Origin: Pseudoxanthomonas sp. F37
GTDB lineage: Bacteria; Pseudomonadota; Gammaproteobacteria; Xanthomonadales; Xanthomonadaceae
Length of the DNA stretch: 64,000 nucleotides
Assembly: GCF_022965755.1 (NCBI RefSeq)
Contig: NZ_CP095187.1
Span: 62,001-126,000 of the forward strand
Reading direction: 5' to 3'
Position 1 is the first letter of the stretch. The number at the start of each line of letters is the position of its first letter. Of the stretch, positions 17,392 to 25,761 are shown piece after piece. The notes beneath the pieces are model-generated. The model was not told the origin of the DNA. It did not search any database and was given only the letters and a program-made list of their open reading frames with translations. The position numbers and the translations under genes were made by a program.

Positions 17392-18828
17392 ATGACCTGG
17401 CTACGGCGCAAATCCATCGACCGGATCACCCAGCACGAAGAGGGGCGCCGGCTGGTGCCCACGCTGAGCTGGCCGCACCTGGTCGCGCTGGGCATCGGCG
17501 CCATCGTGGGCACGGGCATCTACACGCTGATCGGCGTGGGTGCGGACAAGGCCGGTCCCGCCGTGCTGCTGTCCTTCGTCATCGCCGGCGTGGTCTGCGC
17601 CTGCGCGGCGCTGGCCTATGCCGAACTGTCGACGATGATGCCCGCCGCCGGCAGCGCCTACACCTACAGCTACGGCGTGCTGGGCGAATCCATCGCCTGG
17701 ATCGTCGGCTGGAGCCTGATCCTGGAGTATTCGCTGGTGGTCAGCACCGTGGCCGTGGGCTGGTCCGGCTATTTCGTCGGGTTCCTGCAATGGGTGCAGC
17801 AGAACTTCGGCTGGAACGTCACCCTGCCCGCCGCGCTTGCCGCAGGCCCGCACGCGGGCGGCGTCATCAACCTGCCGGCCATCCTCATCACCTTCGCGGT
17901 CGCCGGCCTGCTGATGGCCGGCACGCGCGAGAGCGCCACGCTCAACGCGATCCTGGTGGTGTTCAAGCTGATCGCACTGGCGGTGTTCATCGCGGTCGCG
18001 CTGCCGGCATTCAATCCGGACAACCTGCAGCCGTTCATGCCGTTCGGCTTCCCGAAGTCGCTGGATGCGGCCGGCGTGGAGCGCGGCGTCATGGCGGCCG
18101 CGGCAATCATCTTCTTCGCCTTCTACGGCTTCGACGCCATCTCCACCGCGGCGGAGGAGACCAAGAACCCCGGCCGCGACCTGTCGATCGGCATCATCGG
18201 CTCGATGATCGGCTGCACGCTGATCTACCTGCTGGTGGCGCTGGCCGCGGTGGGCGCGATGAGCTACACGGTGTTCGGCAAGAGCGCCGAACCGCTGGCG
18301 CTGATCATGCGCGAGCTTGACCATGGCACCGCCGCGCTGGTGATCGGCGTCGTCGCCATCATCGCCCTGCCCACCGTGCTGCTGGCGTTCTTCTACGGAC
18401 AAAGCCGCATCTTCTTCGTGATGTCACGCGACGGCCTGCTGCCGCGCGGCCTGTCGAAGGTCAACGCGCGCACCGGCACGCCGGTCGCCATCACCGTGTT
18501 CACCGCCGTCCTGGTGGCCGCGCTGGCGGGCGTGGCGCGGCTGGACGAGATCGCCGCACTCGCCAATGCGGGCACGCTGGCCGCCTTCGTCGCGGTCGGG
18601 GTATGCCTGCTGGTGCTGCGCAGCCGCGAACCGGAGCGCCCGCGCGTGTTCCGCACGCCGCTGGCGTGGGTCGTCGGTCCGGTCGCCATCCTCGGCTGCC
18701 TGTACCTGTTCTGGAGCCTGCCGCAGAGGACGCAGCTGTGGTTCCTGGCGTGGAACGCCGTCGGCTTCGTGGTGTATCTGGCCTACAGCCGGCGGCGCAG
18801 CGTGCTGGCGAAGGGCGGCGATGCGTGA
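17392..18828 (+). CDS. APC-family amino acid permease
   Basis: This is a 478-residue inner-membrane transporter of the amino acid-polyamine-organocation superfamily, closest in pattern to cationic amino acid transporters of the YhdG/CAT type. It has about twelve hydrophobic segments. TM1 carries the substrate-binding glycine-rich motif GIGAIVGTGIYTLIGVGADKAGPAV at about 35-59, and FAFYGFDAISTAAEETKNPGRDLSIGI marks TM6 and its following loop. The substrate is inferred, not proven. The ATG has a GAGGAGTTCCC ribosome binding region upstream. The gene is monocistronic and ends at a terminator. Confidence 0.88.
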   Translation: MTWLRRKSIDRITQHEEGRRLVPTLSWPHLVALGIGAIVGTGIYTLIGVGADKAGPAVLLSFVIAGVVCACAALAYAELSTMMPAAGSAYTYSYGVLGESIAWIVGWSLILEYSLVVSTVAVGWSGYFVGFLQWVQQNFGWNVTLPAALAAGPHAGGVINLPAILITFAVAGLLMAGTRESATLNAILVVFKLIALAVFIAVALPAFNPDNLQPFMPFGFPKSLDAAGVERGVMAAAAIIFFAFYGFDAISTAAEETKNPGRDLSIGIIGSMIGCTLIYLLVALAAVGAMSYTVFGKSAEPLALIMRELDHGTAALVIGVVAIIALPTVLLAFFYGQSRIFFVMSRDGLLPRGLSKVNARTGTPVAITVFTAVLVAALAGVARLDEIAALANAGTLAAFVAVGVCLLVLRSREPERPRVFRTPLAWVVGPVAILGCLYLFWSLPQRTQLWFLAWNAVGFVVYLAYSRRRSVLAKGGDA

Positions 18829-18852
18829 TCGCACCACGGCACGCATGAAGGA

Positions 18853-18880
18853 AAAGCGGGCTCCGTCCCGCTTTTTCTTT
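18853..18880 (+). terminator. Intrinsic terminator after the APC permease gene
   Basis: An 8-bp stem (AAAGCGGG / CCCGCTTT) with a CTCCGT loop is followed by TTCTTT, 25 bp past the permease stop. Confidence 0.85.
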
Positions 18881-18998
18881 GCCCGCAACCGCGCGGGATG
18901 ACGACGCCATACGCAGGCGTGTGCAGGGCCAACGCTTCATTCCCGGCGCCCGCGGCACTAAGATGCCGCGCAGGCACACCATCCCCCGGGTTACGACG

Positions 18999-20216
18999 TT
19001 GATCATCCATCCCAAAGTCCGCGGCTTCATCTGCACCACCACCCATCCGCTCGGCTGCGAGCTCAACGTGCGTGACCAGATCGCCGCGACCCGCGCGCAG
19101 GGCGTGCGCAACGACGGGCCGAAGAAGGTGCTGGTGATCGGCGCATCCAGCGGCTACGGCCTGGCGGCGCGCATCAGCGCGGCGTTCGGTTTCGGCGCGG
19201 ACACGCTGGGCGTGTTCTTCGAGAAGCCCGGCAACGACAAGAAGGCCGGCACCGCAGGCTGGTACAACTCGGCCGCCTTCGACAAGTTCGCCAAGGCCGA
19301 AGGCCTGTACAGCCGCTCGATCAACGGCGATGCGTTCTCCGACGAAGCGCGCGCCAAGGTGATCGAGCTGATCAGGAACGAAATGGGCGGCAAGGTGGAC
19401 CTGGTGGTCTACTCGCTGGCCTCGCCGGTGCGCAAGCTGCCGGGCACCGGCGAACTGAAGCGTTCGGCGCTGAAGCCGATCGGCGCCCCGTACACCTCCA
19501 CCGCCATCGACACCAACAAGGACGCCATCGTCCAGGCCACCATCGAGCCGGCCACCGAGCAGGAGATCGCCGACACCGTCACCGTGATGGGCGGCCAGGA
19601 CTGGGAGCTGTGGATCGATGCACTGGACAAGGCCGGCGTGCTGGCCGACGGCGCGCGCACGGTCGCCTTCAGCTACATCGGCACCGACATCACCTGGCCG
19701 ATCTACTGGCATGGCGCGCTGGGACGCGCCAAGGTGGACCTGGACCAGACCGCGCAGCGCCTGGACGCGCGCCTGCAGAAGACCGGCGGCACCGCGAATG
19801 TGGCCGTGCTGAAATCGGTGGTGACACAGGCCAGTTCGGCCATCCCGGTCATGCCGCTGTACATCAGCATCGTCTTCAAGGTGATGAAGGAACTGGGCCT
19901 GCACGAAGGCACCATCGAGCAGTTGGACCGCCTGTTCCGCGACCGCATGTACCGCACCGACGGCGCCCCGGCCGCGACCGATGACGAGAACCGCCTGCGC
20001 CTGGACGACTGGGAACTGAAGCCCGAAGTGCAGACGCAGGCCAAGGCGCTGTGGCCGCAGGTGACCAGCGAGAACCTGTTCCAGCTGACCGACTACGCCA
20101 ACTACAAGCACGAGTTCCTGAAGCTGTTCGGCTTCGAGCGCGACGACGTGGACTACGACGCCGACGTGGATCCGGACGTGAAGTTCGATTGCATCGAGCT
20201 GTCGCCGGAGGGCTGA
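18999..20216 (+). CDS. fabV: Trans-2-enoyl-ACP/CoA reductase FabV
   Basis: FabV is the NADH-dependent enoyl reductase for the last step of fatty-acid elongation; it belongs to the short-chain dehydrogenase superfamily and is naturally insensitive to triclosan. The protein has the hallmark N-terminus [20 protein letters not shown], the nucleotide loop [14 protein letters not shown] and the extended Tyr-(X)8-Lys catalytic motif [14 protein letters not shown] at 18999 gives 405 residues beginning at the conserved start. An ATG at 18963 in the same frame would add 12 residues, but it sits in what looks like a -10 element (TAAGAT) without a ribosome binding site. A strong terminator follows. Confidence 0.93.
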   Translation: MIIHPKVRGFICTTTHPLGCELNVRDQIAATRAQGVRNDGPKKVLVIGASSGYGLAARISAAFGFGADTLGVFFEKPGNDKKAGTAGWYNSAAFDKFAKAEGLYSRSINGDAFSDEARAKVIELIRNEMGGKVDLVVYSLASPVRKLPGTGELKRSALKPIGAPYTSTAIDTNKDAIVQATIEPATEQEIADTVTVMGGQDWELWIDALDKAGVLADGARTVAFSYIGTDITWPIYWHGALGRAKVDLDQTAQRLDARLQKTGGTANVAVLKSVVTQASSAIPVMPLYISIVFKVMKELGLHEGTIEQLDRLFRDRMYRTDGAPAATDDENRLRLDDWELKPEVQTQAKALWPQVTSENLFQLTDYANYKHEFLKLFGFERDDVDYDADVDPDVKFDCIELSPEG

Positions 20217-20234
20217 GCGTTCGACTGGCAGTTG

Positions 20235-20261
20235 AAAGGCGGGCTTCGGCCCGCCTTTTTT
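20235..20261. terminator. Bidirectional terminator between fabV and the AlbA_2 gene
   Basis: A 10-bp perfect stem (AAAGGCGGGC / GCCCGCCTTT) with a TTCG loop is followed by a T run. The TAA stop of the convergent minus-strand gene lies within that T run, so both genes end at this hairpin. Confidence 0.9.
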
Positions 20262-22224
20262 ACTCGCTCGGGATATCAATTTCATCCGTCTCGCAGGCTC
20301 TATAGGCCTGTTGCGGATCATTCGGCTCCTGAGGATTGGTCATTACGATTCTTGCATCACGCATCAGCGGCCTGAGGTAGTTTTGACGCACTGTTTCGGC
20401 ATTACGACGAAGCAAGGTAGCTAGTTCTTCGGCGCGCCAAGCTCTCAGCTGACAGAGCTCCACTACGATGCGCCTCACGTCCTCTGGCGGGTGTCTTTGA
20501 CCAAGTGCTCCGACTTTGGCTGCCAGCTCTCCGGGAATGCCGTTCAACAGGGCCCGTCGACCTTCATCATCAAACCGTTGCCCATGGCTCAGGGGGTTAC
20601 TTGTTAAGCTTTGGGGGTCACTAGATAAGGCGCCGAGGTTACTAGACAAGCCTTCAGACTCACTTGATAGGCCTGAGGGCTTACTAGATAAGGCTTGCAG
20701 GTCATCATGCACCGTGGGGGCTGCCTCAAGGCCAAGCCTCTCGCCTGGGACGTAGTAGGTGGCCGATCCCCGTCCTTTTTGGGTTAGCAGACCCGCCTCT
20801 CTCAACCGGCGCAGAGCCTGACTCGCCGCCAGCGTGTCTACCTTGTTCAGGTTCCGGTAGGTTGAGTTGTCTATGGCCCCTGCTTCGCGCACCACGATCA
20901 AGGCCCGAGCCTCTTCCGGCGACAGGTGCACCTCACGGAAGCGCGCCAACCAAGCGATGTCGTCTTCGCCAAGAAAGTGATGGAAGAAGAATCTGGCAAC
21001 GAACTGATCGCCATTACGATCAGACTCAAACAACGGTGGCGCCAGTCCTGCCTGCTCCATGATGTCGCGCATTACTCGAATACCACTACCTTTCGTCTCG
21101 GCAAAGCGAGTCTCATGCAGGACTGCCGCAATTTTCGGATTGCGGGGCTGAGACCCTGGCTCTCCTAGGTGCTCCGGAGACTTCAGCGAAAATCCTGGGT
21201 TGCGGATTTCTAGCCGATTGGCATAACGAATGATCTGAACCGGGCTATTTGCTCGGTAGCTACGATGCATCAGAGCATTCACCAAGGCCTCGCGAATAAC
21301 GCGCTGAGGAATCACGGGCTTGTCCTGACGTTGCAGCTCCCCCTCGTCCAAGCCAAAACTCTTCGGAAGATCATCCAGAACAGCTGCTTGCGCTCGACGC
21401 AGCAAGCGAAAGATCGAATCACGTAGATCTATAGTGTCAAAACGACGATCAGGGTCGGGGATCCAGTCACGACCGGGCACCCGAATGTAGTCAACCCGAG
21501 TCATAGGGAAGCAGCGGCGAAGCGCCTGGGGTTTTCCGAACAAAATCAATCCGGCTACTGTTGGCTTCAACTGCTTATCAGAGTCTCTGCGGATGGCACC
21601 AAGGGCCAACAGCAGCTCTTCATCGGACCAACGAAGCTCTTCGGCGTCAGGGTTGGCTTCAGCACGAGACTTCCGATAGTCCAAGATCGCCTCGATCGCG
21701 AGATCATCCAGCGCCGAGTCCGGAACGGATACGGCGTCAAAAGTCTCCTGCTGTCTTCCTTGATAGAACACAGCCATATCATCTTCGGTGCAGCGCTGAT
21801 CGGTGCTTCCTATGCGGCGAAAGGCTCCCGCAGGTAGTCCCTTTGCCTTGAAAAACACCGGCTTCTGCTGTGGAGCTGCCTCTGGAACAAACACCACTAG
21901 TACTGCTTTACCGTCTATAACTTCTGCTGTGATATCGACCCGCAGCGGAATGTTGAACGTAGCACTGCACTGACTTGCAATATCAGAAGACAGCTTATCT
22001 GGCTGGTCTAATCCCTCTACTTCGTAAGAAGGAAACAGAGCAAGCTCCTCACGCACCAATCCCAGTACAATCCACCCACCACCCAGACCTGGCTCATTAG
22101 CAAACGCGCAGATTGTTTCGAGGATGGACTTCCCCAGCTCCGAACCACGTTTAGCTTCTATCCGCTCGTTTTCATCGAGCAGATTCAAGCTTTCTAGAAG
22201 ATCAGATGCGGAGGGATCTGCCAT
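20260..22224 (-). CDS. AlbA_2 / GHKL-ATPase / winged-helix protein with heptad repeats; probable horizontally acquired gene
   Basis: The 654-residue protein starts with an AlbA_2 (Schlafen-like DNA-binding) domain: RIEAKRGSELGKSILETICAFANE and GGWIVLGL at about 22-56. A RecG-C-terminal/GHKL-type ATP-binding region follows (VIREALVNALMHRSYRA, IRNPGFSLKSPEHLGEPGS, NPKIAAVLHETRFAETKGSGI, near 305-380). Next come a winged helix (about 440-495) and five heptads at 508-542. The C-terminal region RAEELATLLRRNAETVRQNYLRPLM also looks like a helix-turn-helix. Relatives are called transcriptional regulators or suspected anti-phage proteins. Its base composition (near 50% G+C in places) and codon use differ sharply from its neighbours, suggesting transfer. 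It sits 8 bp upstream of the rlmI stop. Function unproven. Confidence 0.85.
   Translation of the reverse strand: MADPSASDLLESLNLLDENERIEAKRGSELGKSILETICAFANEPGLGGGWIVLGLVREELALFPSYEVEGLDQPDKLSSDIASQCSATFNIPLRVDITAEVIDGKAVLVVFVPEAAPQQKPVFFKAKGLPAGAFRRIGSTDQRCTEDDMAVFYQGRQQETFDAVSVPDSALDDLAIEAILDYRKSRAEANPDAEELRWSDEELLLALGAIRRDSDKQLKPTVAGLILFGKPQALRRCFPMTRVDYIRVPGRDWIPDPDRRFDTIDLRDSIFRLLRRAQAAVLDDLPKSFGLDEGELQRQDKPVIPQRVIREALVNALMHRSYRANSPVQIIRYANRLEIRNPGFSLKSPEHLGEPGSQPRNPKIAAVLHETRFAETKGSGIRVMRDIMEQAGLAPPLFESDRNGDQFVARFFFHHFLGEDDIAWLARFREVHLSPEEARALIVVREAGAIDNSTYRNLNKVDTLAASQALRRLREAGLLTQKGRGSATYYVPGERLGLEAAPTVHDDLQALSSKPSGLSSESEGLSSNLGALSSDPQSLTSNPLSHGQRFDDEGRRALLNGIPGELAAKVGALGQRHPPEDVRRIVVELCQLRAWRAEELATLLRRNAETVRQNYLRPLMRDARIVMTNPQEPNDPQQAYRACETDEIDIPSE
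20599..20703 (-). repeat. Five in-frame 21-bp tandem repeats in the AlbA_2 gene
   Basis: Five consecutive 21-bp units (starts at 20599, 20620, 20641, 20662, 20683 on the plus strand) share the word ACTwGwTAAG-like start. On the coding strand they encode heptads xxx(A/G/S)L(S/T)S: DLQALSS, KPSGLSS, ESEGLSS, NLGALSS, DPQSLTS. Because the unit is a multiple of three, gain or loss of copies keeps the frame. The heptads lie in the linker between the winged helix and the C-terminal region. Confidence 0.9.
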
Positions 22225-22232
22225 AACCTCTC

Positions 22233-23411
22233 TCAGTCGACCACCCGGCAGAACACCGCCTTCAGGTAGCGCGATTCCTGCACGTGCGCCATGAAGGGGT
22301 GATCGGGGCCGGCACCGGCGACCTTGAGGATCTGGAGGGTGCGGCCCGAGAAATACGCGGCGCGGCGCAGCATGTCCAGGAACTGCTCCTCGCTGACCAG
22401 GCCGGTGCAGGAGAACGTGGCGAACAGGCCACCGGGCTTCACCACGCCCAGCGCCAGCTTGTTCATGTCCAGGTACTTCTTCAGCGCGGCGATCACCTGC
22501 TCGCGGTCGCGCGTCATCTTGGCCGGGTCCAGGATCACCACGTCGTACCGCTCGCCGCGGTTGGCCGCATCCCGCAGGTACGGGAAGATGTCGGCCTGCA
22601 CGAACTTGGGCCGCACGTTGTTGAGCCGGGCGTTGCCCTTGGCGATCTGGATGACGTCCTGGTCGATGTCCACGCCGACGACCTCACTGGCGCCGCGTGC
22701 CGCTGCGTACACGGCGAAACCGCCGGTGTTGCAGCACAGGTCCAGCACGGTCTTGCCTTCCACCTGGCGGCTGAGCCATTCGCGGTTCTCGCGCTGGTCG
22801 GCGAAGAAGCCGGTCTTGTGCGCGCCGGCGGGATCGGCGCGGAACTTCACCCCGTACTCGGTGATGACGGCCGCCTCGGTGGTGGTGTTGCCGTGGAAGT
22901 CGAAGCTCTCCTGCTTCTGCACGTGTTCGTCGGCGAAGCTGTGGAAGCGGCAGCCGGGGAACTGCTCGCGCAGCGCCTCGTAGATCCATTCGCGGTGGCG
23001 GAACATGCCGGCGGCGAAGAACTCCACCACGATCAGGTCGCCGTAGCGGTCCACCACCAGGCCGGACAGCCCGTCGCCCTCGCTGTGCACCACGCGCCAG
23101 GCATCGCTCACGGCGTCCAGCTTCAGCACGTCCCGGCGCAGGGAAACCGCCTCGGCGATCTTGCGCGAGAACCAGCCGGCATCCACCGGGATATCGGGGT
23201 GGGTCTCCAGGATGCGCACGGCGATGCGCGAATGGCCGTTGTAGAAGCCGCGCCCGATCCACTCCCCGTCCACGCCGACCACCTCGACCAGGGTGCCGGA
23301 CTTGGGCTTGGCGGCGGGCTTCTCGACCAGCTTCTGGAAGATCCACGGGTGGCTGGAACGCCAGGCGTTCTTCAGGCGTACGGTCGCGTTGGGCGTGTTC
23401 ATGAACGGCAT
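22233..23411 (-). CDS. rlmI: Class I SAM-dependent rRNA methyltransferase RlmI
   Basis: RlmI-type enzymes methylate a cytosine (m5C) of 23S rRNA using S-adenosylmethionine. The protein has an N-terminal PUA-like RNA-binding domain (LKNAWRSSHPWIFQKLVEKP and on) followed by a Rossmann methyltransferase domain. Conserved stretches are VDRYGDLIVVEFF, GHKTGFFADQRENREWL-like AGAHKTGFFADQRENREWL, VLDLCCNTGGFAVYAA and VVGVDIDQDV. The motif DVVILDPAKMTRDREQV lies near residue 285. The ATG at 23411 (MPFMNTPNATV) was chosen because GGCAGGT lies just upstream; ATG at 23402 is an alternative. Length about 392 residues, normal for the family. Confidence 0.93.
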   Translation of the reverse strand: MPFMNTPNATVRLKNAWRSSHPWIFQKLVEKPAAKPKSGTLVEVVGVDGEWIGRGFYNGHSRIAVRILETHPDIPVDAGWFSRKIAEAVSLRRDVLKLDAVSDAWRVVHSEGDGLSGLVVDRYGDLIVVEFFAAGMFRHREWIYEALREQFPGCRFHSFADEHVQKQESFDFHGNTTTEAAVITEYGVKFRADPAGAHKTGFFADQRENREWLSRQVEGKTVLDLCCNTGGFAVYAAARGASEVVGVDIDQDVIQIAKGNARLNNVRPKFVQADIFPYLRDAANRGERYDVVILDPAKMTRDREQVIAALKKYLDMNKLALGVVKPGGLFATFSCTGLVSEEQFLDMLRRAAYFSGRTLQILKVAGAGPDHPFMAHVQESRYLKAVFCRVVD

Positions 23412-23462
23412 TTTACCTGCCCGGTTGACCTGCCCGGGCGTCGTCCGGACAATCCGCGGCAG

Positions 23463-23575
23463 AAGGGGAGTAGCTCCCAACGTGCCGGCCGTCATTTCGA
23501 GCAGCCATGCTCCGGTCCCACGGCAGCCCACCAGGCTGTGAGCGAGACCTTCGCCGCGATGGCGAAGGCACCCCC
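23463..23575 (+). promoter_or_regulatory. yybP-ykoY family (manganese) riboswitch upstream of the TerC/Alx gene
   Basis: The leader begins AAGGGGAGTAGCTCCCAACG, the typical start of the yybP-ykoY motif. It then has a GGCAGCCCACCAGGCTG stem, and ends with GAGACCTTCGCC...GGCGAAGGCACCCCC, whose terminal CCCC pairs with the opening GGGG. Members of this RNA family sense Mn2+ and control exporters and TerC/Alx proteins. The gene start lies about 70 bp downstream, where an expression platform would fit. Confidence 0.82.
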
Positions 23576-23646
23576 GGACTCTCGTTTTCCCGGTTTCCGA
23601 GCTGTCCGCGCCCGCGGCCGTCCTCCACCTTTTTTCGGGAAACTCG

Positions 23647-24606
23647 ATGGAAACGATTGGCAACCCCTGGTTATGGGCCGGCTTCGGCGGCCTGGTGGTG
23701 ATCGCGCTGCTGGTCGACCTGGTGCTGATGCGCCACGGCGGCGCGCACAAGGTGACGTTCAAGGAAGCGGCCTGGTGGAGCCTGGGCTGGATCGCCCTGG
23801 CGATGATCTTCAACGGCGCCCTGTGGTGGTACGTCGGCCAGACCGCGGGTGCGGCCGAAGCCAACCGCGTGGGCCTGGAGTTCCTGACCGGCTACCTGGT
23901 CGAGAAGGCGCTGGCGGTGGACAACATCTTCGTGTTCCTGATGCTGTTCACCTACTTCGCCGTGCCCGAGGAGCAGCGCCAGCGCGTGCTGGTCATCGGC
24001 ATCCTGGGTGCCATCGTCCTGCGCGCCATCCTGATCTTCGTGGGCGCCGCGCTGCTGGCCAAGTTCCACTGGCTGCTGTACCTGTTCGGTGCGTTCCTGC
24101 TGCTGACCGGCATCAAGATGTGGTTCGCCGCGGGCAAGGAGCCGGACCTGGACAAGAATCCGGTGCTGCGCTGGATCACCGGCCACCTGCCGCTGATCAA
24201 CCGCTACCACGGTGCCGCGTTGTGGCTGGGCCGCGGCAAGCGCCGCCGCTATACGCCCCTGTTCGTGGTGCTGGTGATGATCGCGGTGACCGACGTCATC
24301 TTCGCCGTGGACAGCATCCCGGCCATCTTCGCCATCACCTCGGACCCGTTCATCGTGCTGACCTCGAATGTGTTCGCGGTGCTGGGCCTGCGCGCGATGT
24401 TCTTCCTGCTGGCGGGCATGGCCGACCGCTTCCACCTGCTGCCCTACGGGCTGGCCGTGGTGCTGGCCTTCATCGGCAGCAAGATGCTGCTGGTGGACGT
24501 GTACAAGATCCCGGTACTGTGGTCGCTGGGCACGGTGGCCATGATCCTGGCCGTGACCGTGGCGCTGAGCCTGGCGCGGCCGCAGAAGACCCACACGGCA
24601 GCCTGA
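23647..24606 (+). CDS. TerC/Alx family integral membrane protein, probable Mn2+ homeostasis
   Basis: The 319-residue protein has seven to nine membrane helices and the TerC core: FLTGYLVEKALAVDNIFVFL at about 80-99, and VTDVIFAVDSIPAIFAITSDPFIVLTSNVFAVLGLRAMFF near 216-255. The intramembrane acidic residues (E-K-A-L-A-V-D-N and D-V-I-F-A-V-D-S) are those expected to contact metal. E. coli Alx, a relative under the same RNA family, is linked to manganese export; that role is inferred here from the upstream yybP-ykoY leader. The older name tellurite-resistance TerC is less informative. A rhomboid protease gene follows after 90 bp. Confidence 0.92.
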   Translation: METIGNPWLWAGFGGLVVIALLVDLVLMRHGGAHKVTFKEAAWWSLGWIALAMIFNGALWWYVGQTAGAAEANRVGLEFLTGYLVEKALAVDNIFVFLMLFTYFAVPEEQRQRVLVIGILGAIVLRAILIFVGAALLAKFHWLLYLFGAFLLLTGIKMWFAAGKEPDLDKNPVLRWITGHLPLINRYHGAALWLGRGKRRRYTPLFVVLVMIAVTDVIFAVDSIPAIFAITSDPFIVLTSNVFAVLGLRAMFFLLAGMADRFHLLPYGLAVVLAFIGSKMLLVDVYKIPVLWSLGTVAMILAVTVALSLARPQKTHTAA

Positions 24607-24696
24607 CGGCGATCCCGGCAGACCATCCCGTGCGCGGGATGGTCTGTCCAGGGCGGGCGCCCTTGCATTCGCCAGCCCCGTCGCCAGAACTGGACC

Positions 24697-25482
24697 ATGG
24701 ACCTGCATCCCGACGATCCGGCATTCGACCCGGAGACCCAGCAGCGCTACGACCGCCGTCGCCTGTTCCGCGCCCTCAACCTCAGTCTGGCCTTCGTGCT
24801 GCTGCTGGTCATCGTGTATTCGGCGCAAGGCAGCTTCGACGTGCGGCCGTTCACCATCGCGCCGCTGGCGGCGGACGGCCTGCCCGGCATCCTCACCGCA
24901 CCGCTACTGCACGGCTCGCTGGAGCACATCGCCGCCAATGCCTCCGCGCTGCTGATCCTCGGCACGCTGGCCGGCGCGGTCTATCCGCGGGCCACGCTGT
25001 GGGCGATCCCGCTGGTGTGGCTGGGCGCGGGCCTGGGGCCGTGGCTGCTGGCCGAACCGGGCACGCACACGCTGGGCGCCAGCGGCCTGACCCACGGCCT
25101 GATGTTCATGATCTTCATGCTGGGCCTGCTGCGCCGCGACCGGGCCGCGATCGCCGCCGGCATGATCGCCTTCCTGTTCTACGGCGGCATGGTGCTGACC
25201 GTGCTGCCGCGCGAGGCCGGCGTGTCGTGGCAGGCGCACCTGGGCGGCGCGGTGGCGGGCCTGGTCGCCGCGTTCCTGTTCCGGCGCCTGGATCCTGAGC
25301 TGCCGAAGAAGAAGTACAGCTGGGAGATCGAGGAAGAGGAAGCCGCCGCTCGCAGCGACGACGAACTCGAACTGCCCCCTCCACGCGAAGTGCCGCTGCT
25401 GTGGGTACGCCCCGAACCTTCGCAGGAAGAACAGCGCGGCGTGGTGCTGCGTTTCCCACCGCGCGAGCCGCCGACGTCCTGA
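24697..25482 (+). CDS. Rhomboid family intramembrane serine protease
   Basis: The 261-residue protein has a hydrophobic core with about six helices and the rhomboid catalytic dyad. The serine is in LGASGLTHGLM (Ser about 129) and the histidine in WQAHLGGAVAGLVAA (His about 181). The loop LLHGSLEHIAANASALLILG (about 70-89), with its His-x(n)-His-x-x-x-N pattern, is also typical. The enzyme would cut membrane proteins within or near their helices; no substrate is evident. An acidic, charged C-terminal tail (EIEEEEAAARSDDELELPP) lies outside the membrane domain. The gene lies downstream of the TerC gene on the same strand, and cotranscription is possible. Confidence 0.88.
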   Translation: MDLHPDDPAFDPETQQRYDRRRLFRALNLSLAFVLLLVIVYSAQGSFDVRPFTIAPLAADGLPGILTAPLLHGSLEHIAANASALLILGTLAGAVYPRATLWAIPLVWLGAGLGPWLLAEPGTHTLGASGLTHGLMFMIFMLGLLRRDRAAIAAGMIAFLFYGGMVLTVLPREAGVSWQAHLGGAVAGLVAAFLFRRLDPELPKKKYSWEIEEEEAAARSDDELELPPPREVPLLWVRPEPSQEEQRGVVLRFPPREPPTS

Positions 25483-25490
25483 TGCTTCTT

Positions 25491-25624
25491 GTGGGCGCGA
25501 CGTCAGTCGCGGTGGCAGGGCGAGTTGTCGACGGCAGAAAAAGGAGAAGGCTGCCCGTTCCGGTCTGCCCGTCCTCCTTCCGGAGGGCGGTCCGGCGCCC
25601 TTTCGCGACTCGCGTCGCTCCCAC
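25491..25624. repeat. Degenerate GTGGGAGCGACG...GTCGCG inverted-repeat element
   Basis: Arms GTGGGCGCGACGTCAGTCGCG (25491-25511, first 20 matched) and the reverse complement of a closely similar sequence at 25604-25624 face each other about 90 bp apart. Most positions match. This resembles the short palindromic repeats common between xanthomonad genes. The 279-bp gap between the rhomboid gene and the receptor gene holds only this and the terminator. Confidence 0.65.
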
Positions 25625-25707
25625 GATGGGCGCCCCGTGCCCGTCGCGTGTGCCACGCGCACGGCCGCGGTGTTGTCTCGCTCATGAGGTCGTGCGCGCC
25701 GCGCGCG

Positions 25708-25740
25708 CTACAAACAACACGGGCGCCCTGGGGCGCCCGT
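25708..25740 (-). terminator. Intrinsic terminator of the TonB-dependent receptor gene
   Basis: Read on the minus strand, a 10-bp stem (ACGGGCGCCC / GGGCGCCCGT) with a very short loop is followed by GTTGTTTG. It lies about 20 bp past the receptor stop. Confidence 0.65.
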
Positions 25741-25761
25741 GCGTCGATCGGTCCGTGCGGA

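Noticed and set aside
18963-18998. ATG at 18963 as fabV start
   Set aside because: It overlaps a -10-like TAAGAT, has no ribosome binding site, and adds 12 residues before the conserved FabV N-terminus. It is kept only as an alternative.
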